From DATEMK01 sp035275625 (GTDB taxonomy: Bacteria > Bacteroidota > Bacteroidia > AKYH767-A > OLB10): a DNA stretch of 19,515 nt. Every line of letters starts with the position of its first letter. The first letter of the stretch is position 1. The notes below the pieces were generated by a model that ran no database searches, was not told the origin of the DNA, and worked only from the letters and a program-made list of their open reading frames with translations. Position numbers and translations under genes: made by a program. This document shows, one piece after another, positions 12,592-19,515 of the stretch. The DNA lies in assembly GCA_035275625.1 (NCBI GenBank), contig DATEMK010000406.1:1-19515 (forward strand). The letters run 5' to 3'.

Positions 12592-14880
12592 ATGAATCTA
12601 CATAGCAAAGTAGCAGTATTTATTCTTTTTTTTATTCATAGCTTTTATTTCAGTTTTTCTCAGCAGGAGGCAGTTGTAATAGGGGTGGTGCGGGATGCAT
12701 CTTCAAAAGAAAAGCTTGCCGGTGTAACAATAACTGTGGATAATATATCAGGAACAGCAACAGATGCAACCGGGAGGTATGAGTTGAAAACCACCCAGGG
12801 TAATCATAACCTTACCTTTAATTTTATAGGATATAAAACTGTTTCACGAAATATTGTCCTGGATTCTTTGGCAGCTAAAATTCTCAACATTGATCTCATT
12901 TCTTCTTCAACTGAATTAGGGACTGTTGTGGTAACAGCAAGCAAATTCGAGCAGCGTCTTGAAGATGTTACCGTAAGCATGGCAGTATTAAAACCCGGTT
13001 TTTTGCAAAATACAAATACTACTGATATGGATATTGGCATTAACCAGGTGCCGGGAGTTACTGTTATTGATGGACAGGCAAACATAAGGGGAGGCAGTGG
13101 TTTCAGTTATGGTGCAGGAAGCCGGGTATTGGTCCTTGTTGATGATATGCCTATGATTACTGCTGATGCCGGAGATGTAAAATGGTCATTTCTTCCGGTT
13201 GAAAATTTAGAGCAAGTGGAAGTGATTAAAGGTGCAGCATCTGCTTTGTATGGTTCGTCCGCTATGAATGGAATTATCAATATACGCACAGCTTATCCAA
13301 AATCAGAACCCGAAACAAAAATCATCATGTTTGCCGGCCATTATGATTCGCCAAAAAGAAAAGCCTATAAATGGTGGAATGGAAATAATCAGACTTTTAA
13401 CGGGTATAATTTCAGCCATAGCAGGAAAATCGGCAGGTTTGATTTAGTGGCGGCAGGAAATGTTTTCAGGGATGATGGCTTCCGGCAGGGAGAATTTAAA
13501 CAATACTATCGTGCAAATATCAACACACGCTATTCATTCAAAAATACATTCGATGGATTATCGCTTGGAATAAATGGCAATATTCAACGAAACAAAGGCG
13601 GACTATTCACAATATGGCAGGACGACAGCACAGGAGCATACCTTCCATTGGGAGGACTTGATACTGCAACTACTTCCATCAGCGAGTATGTTACCATCCG
13701 CAAAAAGATGGATCCTTTTATTACTTACGTGAGCAAGCATGGAAGTTCTTATAAACTAAGAGGAAGATATTTCAGTTCGGATAATATTAATAACACACAA
13801 CAGCAATCTTCTGCCGAAACTTATTTTGGTGAAGCGCAATACCAGAAATCAATCAAAGAATGGGGACTGACTGTTACCGGTGGTTTTGCATATACTTATA
13901 ATAAAGTGAAAGGTGAATTATATAATGATCATAAAAGCAAAAACACGGCAGTATATGCACAATTTGATAAAACTTTTATTAAACGAATTAATTTTTCAAT
14001 AGGAGGAAGGTTGGAATCAAACAAAATTGATTCCGGAAAAGTAGAGTCTAAACCTGTATTTCGTTCCGGAATAAATATAAAAGTATTTGAAAATACTCAC
14101 GTTCGGGCATCTTACGGACAAGGTTATCGCTTTCCATCAGTCGCTGAAAAATTTATCCGTACAGAAATCGGAAATAGATTTGAAGTTTTTCCAAATGATA
14201 GTTTACAATCAGAAACAGGATGGAGCGCTGAAGGCGCAATTAACCAGGGGTTTAAAATTTCTGACTGGAAAGGTTCTATTGATGTGGCTTATTTCTGGAT
14301 GGAGTACCGTGACATGATGGAATTTTCTTTTGGGCAGTATGGAAAAATTGTACCGCCAACTTACGGAATAGGTTTCAAATCGCTTAACACTGGAAATACG
14401 AGAATCAATGGTGTTGATGTCACATTAAGCGGGCAGGGAAAATTGGGAAATGTTCCAATGACATTGCTTTGCGGTTACACGTATATTGATCCGATCCAGC
14501 TTGATTTTGATCCAAAAAAAGATACCGTATTTAATTCGGTGACTTACAATGTCCTTAAATATCGTTACAGGCGCATGTTCAAAGGAGATGTCGAAGCCAC
14601 TTTTTTTAGCCGGATTGTCTTCGGGGTTAGCGTTCGATATACCAGTTTTATGGAAAACATTGACAAAGCTTTCAACTCATATATACCCGGCTTAAAGCAT
14701 TATCGTGATATTCATAAAGTCGATGACTGGGTATTTGACAACCGCATCATTTTTAAACTTACCGATCAAATTGATCTGGGATTGATCACCAAAAATGTAT
14801 TCAATCATGAATACATGGGGCGTCCTGCTGATTTGCAACCGCCACGGAGCTTTACCATGCAGGCACGAATTAAGTTTTAA
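12592..14880 (+). CDS. TonB-dependent outer membrane receptor
   Basis: This is a 762-residue outer membrane receptor for energised uptake through TonB-ExbBD. Residues 1-24 are a signal peptide (ending FYFSFSQ). A carboxypeptidase-regulatory-like domain follows at about 28-105 (GVVRDASSKEKLAGVTITV, DATGRYELKT, FIGYKTVSR). A TonB-box-like TVVVTAS lies at 111-117. The plug is at about 118-235 (NQVPGVTVIDGQANIRGGSGFSYG split across the first strand, then VEVIKGAASALYGSSAMNGIINI). A 22-strand-type barrel runs to the C-terminal Phe (QARIKF). Conserved plug and barrel landmarks such as GQGYRFPSVAEKF and NVFNHEYMGRP are present. There is no SusD neighbour, so it is not a classical polysaccharide-utilisation receptor; a siderophore, haem or cobalamin substrate is equally possible. 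Its stop codon abuts the stop of the next, convergent gene. Confidence 0.94.
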   Translation: MNLHSKVAVFILFFIHSFYFSFSQQEAVVIGVVRDASSKEKLAGVTITVDNISGTATDATGRYELKTTQGNHNLTFNFIGYKTVSRNIVLDSLAAKILNIDLISSSTELGTVVVTASKFEQRLEDVTVSMAVLKPGFLQNTNTTDMDIGINQVPGVTVIDGQANIRGGSGFSYGAGSRVLVLVDDMPMITADAGDVKWSFLPVENLEQVEVIKGAASALYGSSAMNGIINIRTAYPKSEPETKIIMFAGHYDSPKRKAYKWWNGNNQTFNGYNFSHSRKIGRFDLVAAGNVFRDDGFRQGEFKQYYRANINTRYSFKNTFDGLSLGINGNIQRNKGGLFTIWQDDSTGAYLPLGGLDTATTSISEYVTIRKKMDPFITYVSKHGSSYKLRGRYFSSDNINNTQQQSSAETYFGEAQYQKSIKEWGLTVTGGFAYTYNKVKGELYNDHKSKNTAVYAQFDKTFIKRINFSIGGRLESNKIDSGKVESKPVFRSGINIKVFENTHVRASYGQGYRFPSVAEKFIRTEIGNRFEVFPNDSLQSETGWSAEGAINQGFKISDWKGSIDVAYFWMEYRDMMEFSFGQYGKIVPPTYGIGFKSLNTGNTRINGVDVTLSGQGKLGNVPMTLLCGYTYIDPIQLDFDPKKDTVFNSVTYNVLKYRYRRMFKGDVEATFFSRIVFGVSVRYTSFMENIDKAFNSYIPGLKHYRDIHKVDDWVFDNRIIFKLTDQIDLGLITKNVFNHEYMGRPADLQPPRSFTMQARIKF

Positions 14881-14893
14881 TCAGAAATTAAAA
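14875..14893. repeat. AT-rich hairpin spanning two abutting stop codons
   Basis: TTTTAAT (14875-14881) pairs with ATTAAAA (14887-14893) around CAGAA. The stem contains the receptor stop TAA (14878-14880), and the loop region contains most of the opposing gene's TGA (14883-14881). It is a possible weak bidirectional end signal, since there is no spacer between the genes. Confidence 0.4.
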
Positions 14894-16032
14894 TCAGCAG
14901 GTTCTCCGTTTAATACTCTTGCTTTCAGAATTTGCTTTTTGTAATTCTCCACATTTCTTAAAACAAGCTGTTGCCGGATATTTTCCGTTTCATCATAAAA
15001 AGGCAGTTGTGCCTGTATCCGCATCAGGTATTCATCATATACTGTCATTAATGCTTCAGCAATTTTTTTTGTTTTATAATGCCTGGCAGCTTCGATCACA
15101 GCATTTTTCCAATTACGATGTGAATGAATAGGAATAATTTCATCGCTTGCGCCAAGCAATTGCAGGGCTTCCTCCAATTCTGAATTTTTACATAGGTCAG
15201 GATGCAGTTTTTCTGCAGCATAAAAATATTTGACAATGGATTTATCCTCAAAAGTGTTAATAAAAAATTCAAGCGTTTTAAAATTAAAATGCAGGGGAGG
15301 TTTTACATCATTTTCATTTTTTCCTGCAACGTCATCATAAAGTTTTTTAAGAGATTTTTTTTTGTTTAACAAATCCAGGTAAAAAAATTCTTTTTCGCCT
15401 TTTATATCAGCCAGGTCCTGCAGGTTCTTTGCGCGTTTCTGCTTATCGTAAAAAATATACCATGCAGGAATTCCTGAATTGCAAAACATGAAGCTTTGAT
15501 TTTTTATGAAATCATAGTCCTGCCATTGCATGTAATGTTCTTTATCAGAATAATCATCTGAAAAAAGATAATCCACATAGAGCTGCAAGTCATCGCGTGT
15601 CACCGGCTCAATAAGCGTACAGTTTTTAATGGTAGCTTCGAGGTATAAAAAATCTTTCGTCACCTGCACGCCTTTCACCTTTTCTTTTTCAGCGCGCCAG
15701 AGACATTGAAGGTCAAATAATTTTTTCTGCTGAATTTCCCAAATAAAATTTTCTGCAAGCTTGTGAAAAAAAAGCTGGCTTGTTTCTTCTTTTTGCAGCA
15801 GTTCCGGCCCATGCATTACATAAAACGCTTTTCTTTTTGCAAATGCTTCCACAAATGGATGAATTGTTTCTGCATCATAATTATCAAAAAAATTTTTATA
15901 ACGCGGTTTACAGTATAAATCTTCTTTCACCTGGTAAATAATTTTTTCCCGGAGCAACTGCTGTTCGATTTCTTGTTTCGCACCCTCAGACAAAGGAAAA
16001 TCCGGATATTCGGTATGGATTTTTTTTCTCAT
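14881..16032 (-). CDS. Unrecognised 383-residue protein
   Basis: I do not recognise this family. The ATG at 16032 follows a reading frame consistent to the stop at 14881, with normal composition for the window. It has no signal peptide and no membrane segment, so it is probably cytoplasmic. The protein is rich in Lys, Glu, Phe, Tyr and Leu and looks mainly helical, with clusters such as FNFKTLEFFINTFEDKSIV (about 250-270) and LWRAEKEKVKGVQVTKDFLY (about 110-130). Three-residue aromatic runs (WYIFY, EFFYL) are conspicuous. I see no nucleotide-binding, nuclease or transferase motif. It is convergent with the TonB receptor and divergent from the small membrane protein at 16227, so it is probably transcribed alone. 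The 194-bp region upstream (16033-16226) contains no full TAnnTTTG box in either orientation and no other gene that I can support. Confidence 0.8.
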   Translation of the reverse strand: MRKKIHTEYPDFPLSEGAKQEIEQQLLREKIIYQVKEDLYCKPRYKNFFDNYDAETIHPFVEAFAKRKAFYVMHGPELLQKEETSQLFFHKLAENFIWEIQQKKLFDLQCLWRAEKEKVKGVQVTKDFLYLEATIKNCTLIEPVTRDDLQLYVDYLFSDDYSDKEHYMQWQDYDFIKNQSFMFCNSGIPAWYIFYDKQKRAKNLQDLADIKGEKEFFYLDLLNKKKSLKKLYDDVAGKNENDVKPPLHFNFKTLEFFINTFEDKSIVKYFYAAEKLHPDLCKNSELEEALQLLGASDEIIPIHSHRNWKNAVIEAARHYKTKKIAEALMTVYDEYLMRIQAQLPFYDETENIRQQLVLRNVENYKKQILKARVLNGEPADFNF

Positions 16033-16226
16033 ATAATTAAAGTGATTGTCCTTACGCAGGTATGGAGCAAAAGTTCCCTGGTTTATTTTTCAAAGGGTGT
16101 AAGAAATTGCGTCTTTTCACAATAATTCTTTTTGAACAATCACTTGCGGAAAATGTTTTTTTTTGAATTATTTTTATATTGCAAGAACAGCTTACTTTAG
16201 CAAGGTAAAAAATCTCAGCCTGTCAA

Positions 16227-16880
16227 TTGACTCTGCGCGAACAATTAAAAAATATCACGCCTCTTCTGATCATCATTCTTGCTGCGACATTGGTGGTGCT
16301 TTCAATTGTCATTTTGGCGGGCCTTCAATACAATATACAACTTAATCATTTCACCAAAGATCCGGTGCAGATCATGAATGCCCCGTTTTATACCGGACTT
16401 TTTTCAAATGTTGGGATCCTGCTTTGGTGCGGCAGTGTGGTGATATGTTTTTTTGTAAGACCGTTCATTCCGAAAAATGAGGAAAACAAGCCTGCAAGAA
16501 TATTTTTATTTTTTTCAGGATTGGTCACCATGTTACTTATGACTGATGATTTGTTTTTGCTTCACGAAGAAGTCTTTCCAAAATATCTTGGTATTCCTGA
16601 AAAGGGAGTTTTTGTCATTTACAGTAATATTCTTTTACTTTATGCATTGCTTTTCAGGGAAACTATTTTCAAAACTGATTTCATCATTCTCGGCCTTGCC
16701 TTTTTACTTATTGGCGGCTCCACCTTTGTAAAACGAATTCCCATGCCGATTCCTGAAGACACATTTTTGGAAGATGCAGTAAAGCTCTTCGGAATAATCT
16801 GCTGGTTTACCTATTTTTTACGCTTAGGATTCAGAGAATTACAGAGGACAGTTGGTGAAAAAAAGCCACCGCATTTTTAA
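16227..16880 (+). CDS. Small multi-pass membrane protein with DDLFLLHE motif
   Basis: This 217-residue inner membrane protein is not a family I can name. About six hydrophobic segments are visible, at roughly 11-33, 56-78, 90-107, 127-143, 151-167 and 184-200. A polar motif DDLFLLHEE (107-115) directly follows the third segment, and an EDAVK motif (182-186) precedes the last. Such D, H and E clusters next to membrane segments often bind a metal or form an active site, but that is inference. The start is TTG 16227 (MTLREQLKN). An in-frame stop lies at 16206 and no ATG lies between, while the first internal ATG (residue 50) would remove the first membrane segment. It ends 35 bp before the convergent membrane-protein gene, with a hairpin between them. 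Confidence 0.8.
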   Translation: MTLREQLKNITPLLIIILAATLVVLSIVILAGLQYNIQLNHFTKDPVQIMNAPFYTGLFSNVGILLWCGSVVICFFVRPFIPKNEENKPARIFLFFSGLVTMLLMTDDLFLLHEEVFPKYLGIPEKGVFVIYSNILLLYALLFRETIFKTDFIILGLAFLLIGGSTFVKRIPMPIPEDTFLEDAVKLFGIICWFTYFLRLGFRELQRTVGEKKPPHF

Positions 16881-16883
16881 AAG

Positions 16884-16905
16884 ATGCTTTCATTTTGAAA
16901 AGCAT
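16884..16905. terminator. Probable bidirectional terminator hairpin
   Basis: ATGCTTT (16884-16890) and AAAGCAT (16899-16905) form a 7-bp stem around an 8-nt loop, in the 35-bp gap between two convergent genes. On the minus strand the stem is followed by CTTTT; on the plus strand by A/T-rich sequence with TTTT. The stem is weak but well placed. Confidence 0.5.
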
Positions 16906-16915
16906 AAAATAAATT

Positions 16916-18310
16916 TTATTGCGAAGGAAGGCTGAGATTATCAGCCGGTTTAACATTACCGAGATCAACATCAACGAAATACTTGCGTTGTGCAGTTTCA
17001 AGTTTATAATAATGCCTGATAATAAAGAGGCTTGCCACATAAAAAGGAAGGATAGGAATACGGTATCTTACCATGCTGCCGAAATTAGGAGTTGAAATTC
17101 CTACTGAAAATGCAAAAAATAAACTAAAGACAAGGGAGAAAGTCAGCAGGTGATGCTTTATAAAGTATTTAAAAACTCCAATGATTTTTAATCGCAAAGT
17201 AATAAGCAGGGTAAATGAAAGTATTATAAAATTTTCAATTCCTGACAAAAACATAACGGGGTTTTTGCATTCCCAAAGATAAGGACGAAATAAAGCAGCG
17301 TTAATAGCGAGATGGGCTTTGCTGAGCATGCTCGGGATAGTGGCTTCAAGGTCGCCTAAGTCGAATGCATTCCCGTGATAATAATCCGATTTAAGGTCTG
17401 TTTGGGTCAATACTGCTTTATCCAATACTTTTTCTAAAGAATAATCTCCCAGCTGGGAACTTAAATTATTCAATAAAAAATACCCGGTTGTAAATGCAAT
17501 TACAAGAAATACCGGGGTAGCCACTGCACGGGTAAAACTTCCTCCGAAACGTGTAATAATATTATTGATGATCCATAGCAGGCATCCGGGAAGAAATGCG
17601 AATATTATATAAGGCTTAATGGCAAGAATGACATAGGAAGATGCTAATAACCCGAAAGCGTGATAAAAGATCTGTTTCCTTTTAATAAATAATCTGTAAA
17701 AATTGAATGTAAAAAATCCGGCAGCGCTGAATGTTACCGTATCTTTCAACATTCCTGATCCCCAGAAGAAAACGGATGGAATGAATAAAAATGCAATAGA
17801 CATTTCACGGGATAACATAGGGAACTCATAAAGAAAAACCCGGAAAAGCCGCCAAACACCCATGTATGAAAACCACGCAAATAATATGGTTGCTACAAGA
17901 AAACTTCTGAAGGAAAGTAAAGTTACAAAAAAGGCAAGCCGCACGACAAACGTGGTTCCCCTGTCTTTCCAATAAATAGGATATCCTGTTTCCGGAGTAA
18001 AATAAAAATAATTATTTATGTTGGTTCCTTCCTTCAGTACAGTAAAAAACCCCTCCGGATTGGAAAACATAAGCTTATTCCAGCAAATTGCATCATGGTA
18101 GTAATTAGTGGTATCTCCTCCGCCATAATACAATAAGTAAATCAATGTTATCGAAATGGCACCGATTATTTTTACATTAAGTCCGGCAATATAATATTTG
18201 TACTCAGGATATTTTTCAATGTTATCATCTCTTCTCATCCTGGCAAAATAGTAAATGAAAAAAAGAACAAAAGGCAATAAGATGAAATCAGTAAGAGTTA
18301 AAAGTTCCAT
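16916..18310 (-). CDS. Multi-pass membrane protein, GT-C / polysaccharide-polymerase-like
   Basis: This is a 464-residue integral membrane protein with about ten hydrophobic segments. It resembles GT-C glycosyltransferases and EpsG/Wzy-type polymerases in layout, but I cannot assign a family firmly. Motifs worth noting are GGGDTTNYYHDA (63-74), a loop after an early segment where GT-C enzymes often place a catalytic acidic residue, then PSVFFWGSGMLKD (178-190), and VRYRIPILPFY (414-424), like the RxRxPxxP end-motif of many such enzymes. The last 30 residues are hydrophilic and probably cytoplasmic. The ATG at 18310 gives a first segment at about 8-24. No glycosyltransferase, flippase or sugar-nucleotide gene lies nearby, so it would be an orphan of any glycan pathway. 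A -7 box 125 bp upstream suggests a long leader. Confidence is high for a membrane protein and low for the enzymatic role. Confidence 0.82.
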   Translation of the reverse strand: MELLTLTDFILLPFVLFFIYYFARMRRDDNIEKYPEYKYYIAGLNVKIIGAISITLIYLLYYGGGDTTNYYHDAICWNKLMFSNPEGFFTVLKEGTNINNYFYFTPETGYPIYWKDRGTTFVVRLAFFVTLLSFRSFLVATILFAWFSYMGVWRLFRVFLYEFPMLSREMSIAFLFIPSVFFWGSGMLKDTVTFSAAGFFTFNFYRLFIKRKQIFYHAFGLLASSYVILAIKPYIIFAFLPGCLLWIINNIITRFGGSFTRAVATPVFLVIAFTTGYFLLNNLSSQLGDYSLEKVLDKAVLTQTDLKSDYYHGNAFDLGDLEATIPSMLSKAHLAINAALFRPYLWECKNPVMFLSGIENFIILSFTLLITLRLKIIGVFKYFIKHHLLTFSLVFSLFFAFSVGISTPNFGSMVRYRIPILPFYVASLFIIRHYYKLETAQRKYFVDVDLGNVKPADNLSLPSQ

Positions 18311-18342
18311 ATTTTCTATTTACATAAAATATTCTGCCCGGA

Positions 18343-18380
18343 TTATTTTATTTTTAGCCTGAAATAAAAAAATAAAATAA
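18343..18380. repeat. 13-bp perfect AT inverted repeat in the probable leader of the membrane-protein gene
   Basis: TTATTTTATTTTT (18343-18355) and AAAAATAAAATAA (18368-18380) pair perfectly around a 12-nt loop. It lies 33-70 bp before the ATG at 18310. The stem is all A-T, so it may reflect composition as much as function. Confidence 0.5.
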
Positions 18381-18434
18381 AAACGTGAATTTAATAATGT
18401 TTTTAAATTCCATTGTTATAACCTCCGTCCATTG

Positions 18435-18442
18435 CAAAGATA
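18435..18442 (-). promoter_or_regulatory. Candidate -7 box for the multi-pass membrane protein gene
   Basis: On the minus strand this reads TATCTTTG, a full match to TAnnTTTG, 124 bp before the ATG at 18310. If used, the leader would be about 115 nt and contain the AT inverted repeat. No clear -33 TTG is seen. Confidence 0.45.
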
Positions 18443-18598
18443 AGGTATATGAATCTATGTAATTAATGAAAAATTGCTGACATTCCGGACAGGGAACATG
18501 CTGCTGATGTTTCCTTAATGCTGACGACAACTTTTATTAAATAATGCTTTAAGTGGAAAACCAGGAATCATAAAATGTCATAAAGCACTGAAATAAAA

Positions 18599-18613
18599 CC
18601 AGGGATTTTTTGA
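18599..18613 (-). other. Shared downstream motif, copy 3 (after the hydrolase)
   Basis: On the minus strand this reads TCAAAAAATCCCTGG, starting 11 bases after the hydrolase stop. It matches the copies at 3889 and 9972 in most positions. The role is unknown. Confidence 0.3.
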
Positions 18614-18624
18614 GCGCTAAAACT

Positions 18625-19440
18625 TTATTGCCCCAAAAATTTTGCTATCTTTTCAAAATATGCATTCTTATCAGTCGAAAAATTATCAGCGTTTTTCGGG
18701 CTTTCTTTTACTGTGTAAACTTCGGTCACGCCTTTTAATGTTTTCATATCAGCCGGAGTGATCAGAGGATCCTGCGGTGAAACAATTGTGAGCAATCCTG
18801 TTATTTTTCCTTTTGGCTTATCAAAAGCATACATCGGTTCGTAATTTTTATCATAGCCGAAAGGCATGTTCACATCCTTATTCATTTTTTCTTTCATCTT
18901 CTTTTTCATTGGCTCAAGCCCCGTCCATGGACCATCGGCAATGATTTTTCTTGTTTCGGGGCGCTGCGCTCCAACGCCTATTGAAAGCCCGGCACCGATG
19001 TTTTGTCCGTACAAATCAAATCTTGTAATCGCCCTGCTTTTACGCAGGTAATCAAGCACGCTGTTTAAATCTGCGATAAACTGGGGGTAAATGAACAGAT
19101 CGGGATCAATTGCAAAGTCACTGCTTTTGCCGTATCCCCTGTAATCATAAGTGCATACATTGTAGCCTGCGCTTATAAATGAATTCACAATTTCAAGTTC
19201 ATCACCCATATTACCATCACCGCTTCCGCTGATGACTATCCAGTTAGTAGTTTTCTTAGGCAATTCAAAAAACCAGGCATTCAGCGTGGCGCCATCTTTT
19301 ACGGGAATTTTTTCTTCTTTAAAAGTCATTCCGAATTTAGCCGGTGTAGTTTTATATTCCCTGGAAGGATTCAAAGCTTTCGCTTCGGTTGCAAAAGCAA
19401 TGATGAAACTTATCATTGCTATCATACTATTTTTTGTCAT
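18625..19440 (-). CDS. Exported alpha/beta-hydrolase-fold protein, probably catalytically inactive
   Basis: This 271-residue protein has an N-terminal signal peptide (about 1-22, ending ATEAKA), so it is probably periplasmic or otherwise exported. The alpha/beta-hydrolase fold is recognisable from VISGSGDG at the oxyanion-loop position (69-76), YDYRGYGKS (98-106), the strand-elbow segment FDLYGQNIGAGLSIG (141-155) and IVSPQDPLITPADM (219-232), where Asp224 matches the usual triad acid. The nucleophile elbow, normally GxSxG, reads GQNIG with Asn147 (codon AAC at 19002-19000). The position where the triad His is expected reads PKNADNF, and the whole protein contains no histidine. It therefore cannot use the standard Ser-His-Asp chemistry; a binding or scaffolding role is possible. 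Its -7 box TAATTTTG lies 30 bp upstream. The gene is apparently intact, with no frameshift. Confidence 0.9.
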   Translation of the reverse strand: MTKNSMIAMISFIIAFATEAKALNPSREYKTTPAKFGMTFKEEKIPVKDGATLNAWFFELPKKTTNWIVISGSGDGNMGDELEIVNSFISAGYNVCTYDYRGYGKSSDFAIDPDLFIYPQFIADLNSVLDYLRKSRAITRFDLYGQNIGAGLSIGVGAQRPETRKIIADGPWTGLEPMKKKMKEKMNKDVNMPFGYDKNYEPMYAFDKPKGKITGLLTIVSPQDPLITPADMKTLKGVTEVYTVKESPKNADNFSTDKNAYFEKIAKFLGQ

Positions 19441-19470
19441 GAATAATTAGTTTATGAGTTTTTGTAAAAG

Positions 19471-19478
19471 CAAAATTA
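19471..19478 (-). promoter_or_regulatory. Candidate promoter -7 box for the hydrolase gene
   Basis: On the minus strand this reads TAATTTTG, a full TAnnTTTG match, 30 bp before the ATG at 19440. A TTTG lies upstream on the same strand but only 12 bp away, closer than the usual -33 spacing. Confidence 0.5.
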
Positions 19479-19515
19479 ATTGAACCCGGTCAAAAAAGCA
19501 GTGAAAAACTTATGA

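Larger units (their letters stand above)
18311..18624. other. 314-bp spacer between the hydrolase and membrane-protein genes
   Basis: I see no gene here. The spacer holds an AT-only inverted repeat (18343-18380), a minus-strand promoter box (18435-18442), a GC-containing hairpin GGGAACAT / ATGTTTCC with loop GCTGCTG (18492-18514, one wobble), and the shared downstream motif at 18599-18613 next to the hydrolase stop. Confidence 0.6.

Noticed and set aside
12804..13289. Minus-strand frames inside the TonB receptor (12804-13085, 13107-13289)
   Set aside because: They are antisense to the conserved plug domain and have no features of their own.
12592..16032. A polysaccharide utilisation (Sus-like) locus
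   Set aside because: The TonB receptor has no SusD-type lipoprotein, glycan-degrading enzyme or matching regulator beside it.
16163..16345. 60-codon + frame starting with ATG at 16163
   Set aside because: It overlaps the start of the membrane-protein gene in another frame and has no recognisable content; the overlapping frame has clear membrane segments.
18311..18624. A small gene or RNA gene in the 314-bp spacer
   Set aside because: No frame of useful length with a plausible start is present, and no tRNA-like or riboswitch-like fold was recognised; only hairpins and a promoter box are supported.

Overview
The window looks like a chromosomal segment of a Bacteroidota bacterium, roughly 38-40% GC by eye. 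The lineage call rests on a C-terminal type IX secretion (T9SS type B, CHU_C / gliding-motility-associated) sorting domain, a choice-of-anchor L domain, a TonB receptor with an N-terminal carboxypeptidase-regulatory-like domain, the near absence of Shine-Dalgarno sequences, and several matches to the Bacteroidota -7 promoter box TAnnTTTG. The order or family cannot be fixed from the sequence. I see no tRNA, rRNA, IS element, prophage or CRISPR array.

Layout. 69-3860 (+): an outer-membrane TolC-type channel, a periplasmic/membrane-fusion adaptor, then tsaB (tRNA t6A synthesis). The inner-membrane pump expected with the first two genes is not in the window and may lie upstream of base 1. 4063-9909 (+): a single 1948-residue secreted adhesin-like protein. 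It carries a choice-of-anchor L domain, about 20 Ig-like repeats of about 70 residues, two PKD domains and a T9SS sorting domain, and is followed by a good intrinsic terminator. 10097-12487 (-): dprA followed by kbl (glycine C-acetyltransferase), probably one transcript. 12592-14880 (+): a TonB-dependent receptor divergent from dprA. 14881-16032 (-): an unrecognised 383-residue protein whose stop codon directly abuts that of the receptor. 16227-16880 (+): a small multi-pass membrane protein with a DDLFLLHE motif. 16916-18310 (-): a large multi-pass membrane protein resembling GT-C or polysaccharide-polymerase proteins. 18625-19440 (-): an exported alpha/beta-hydrolase-fold protein.

How the genes fit together. 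Most of the window is envelope biology: efflux, T9SS surface display, TonB uptake and integral membrane proteins. Housekeeping genes (tsaB, kbl, dprA) are interspersed. Nothing shows a single dedicated multi-gene system, and I do not claim one.

The most notable observations are these. (1) The adhesin array is a higher-order repeat: five consecutive A-B-C trimers of about 70-residue units, with DNA runs of up to 65 identical bases at an exact 630-bp offset. (2) The alpha/beta hydrolase lacks its nucleophile serine (GQNIG instead of GxSxG) and has no histidine at all, so it is probably a pseudoenzyme. (3) A TCCCGAT/ATCGGGA palindrome occurs both just upstream of tsaB, between direct repeats, and in frame inside tsaB. 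(4) Several intergenic hairpins and short repeats are present, including a 15-base motif found just downstream of three genes, always in the sense orientation.
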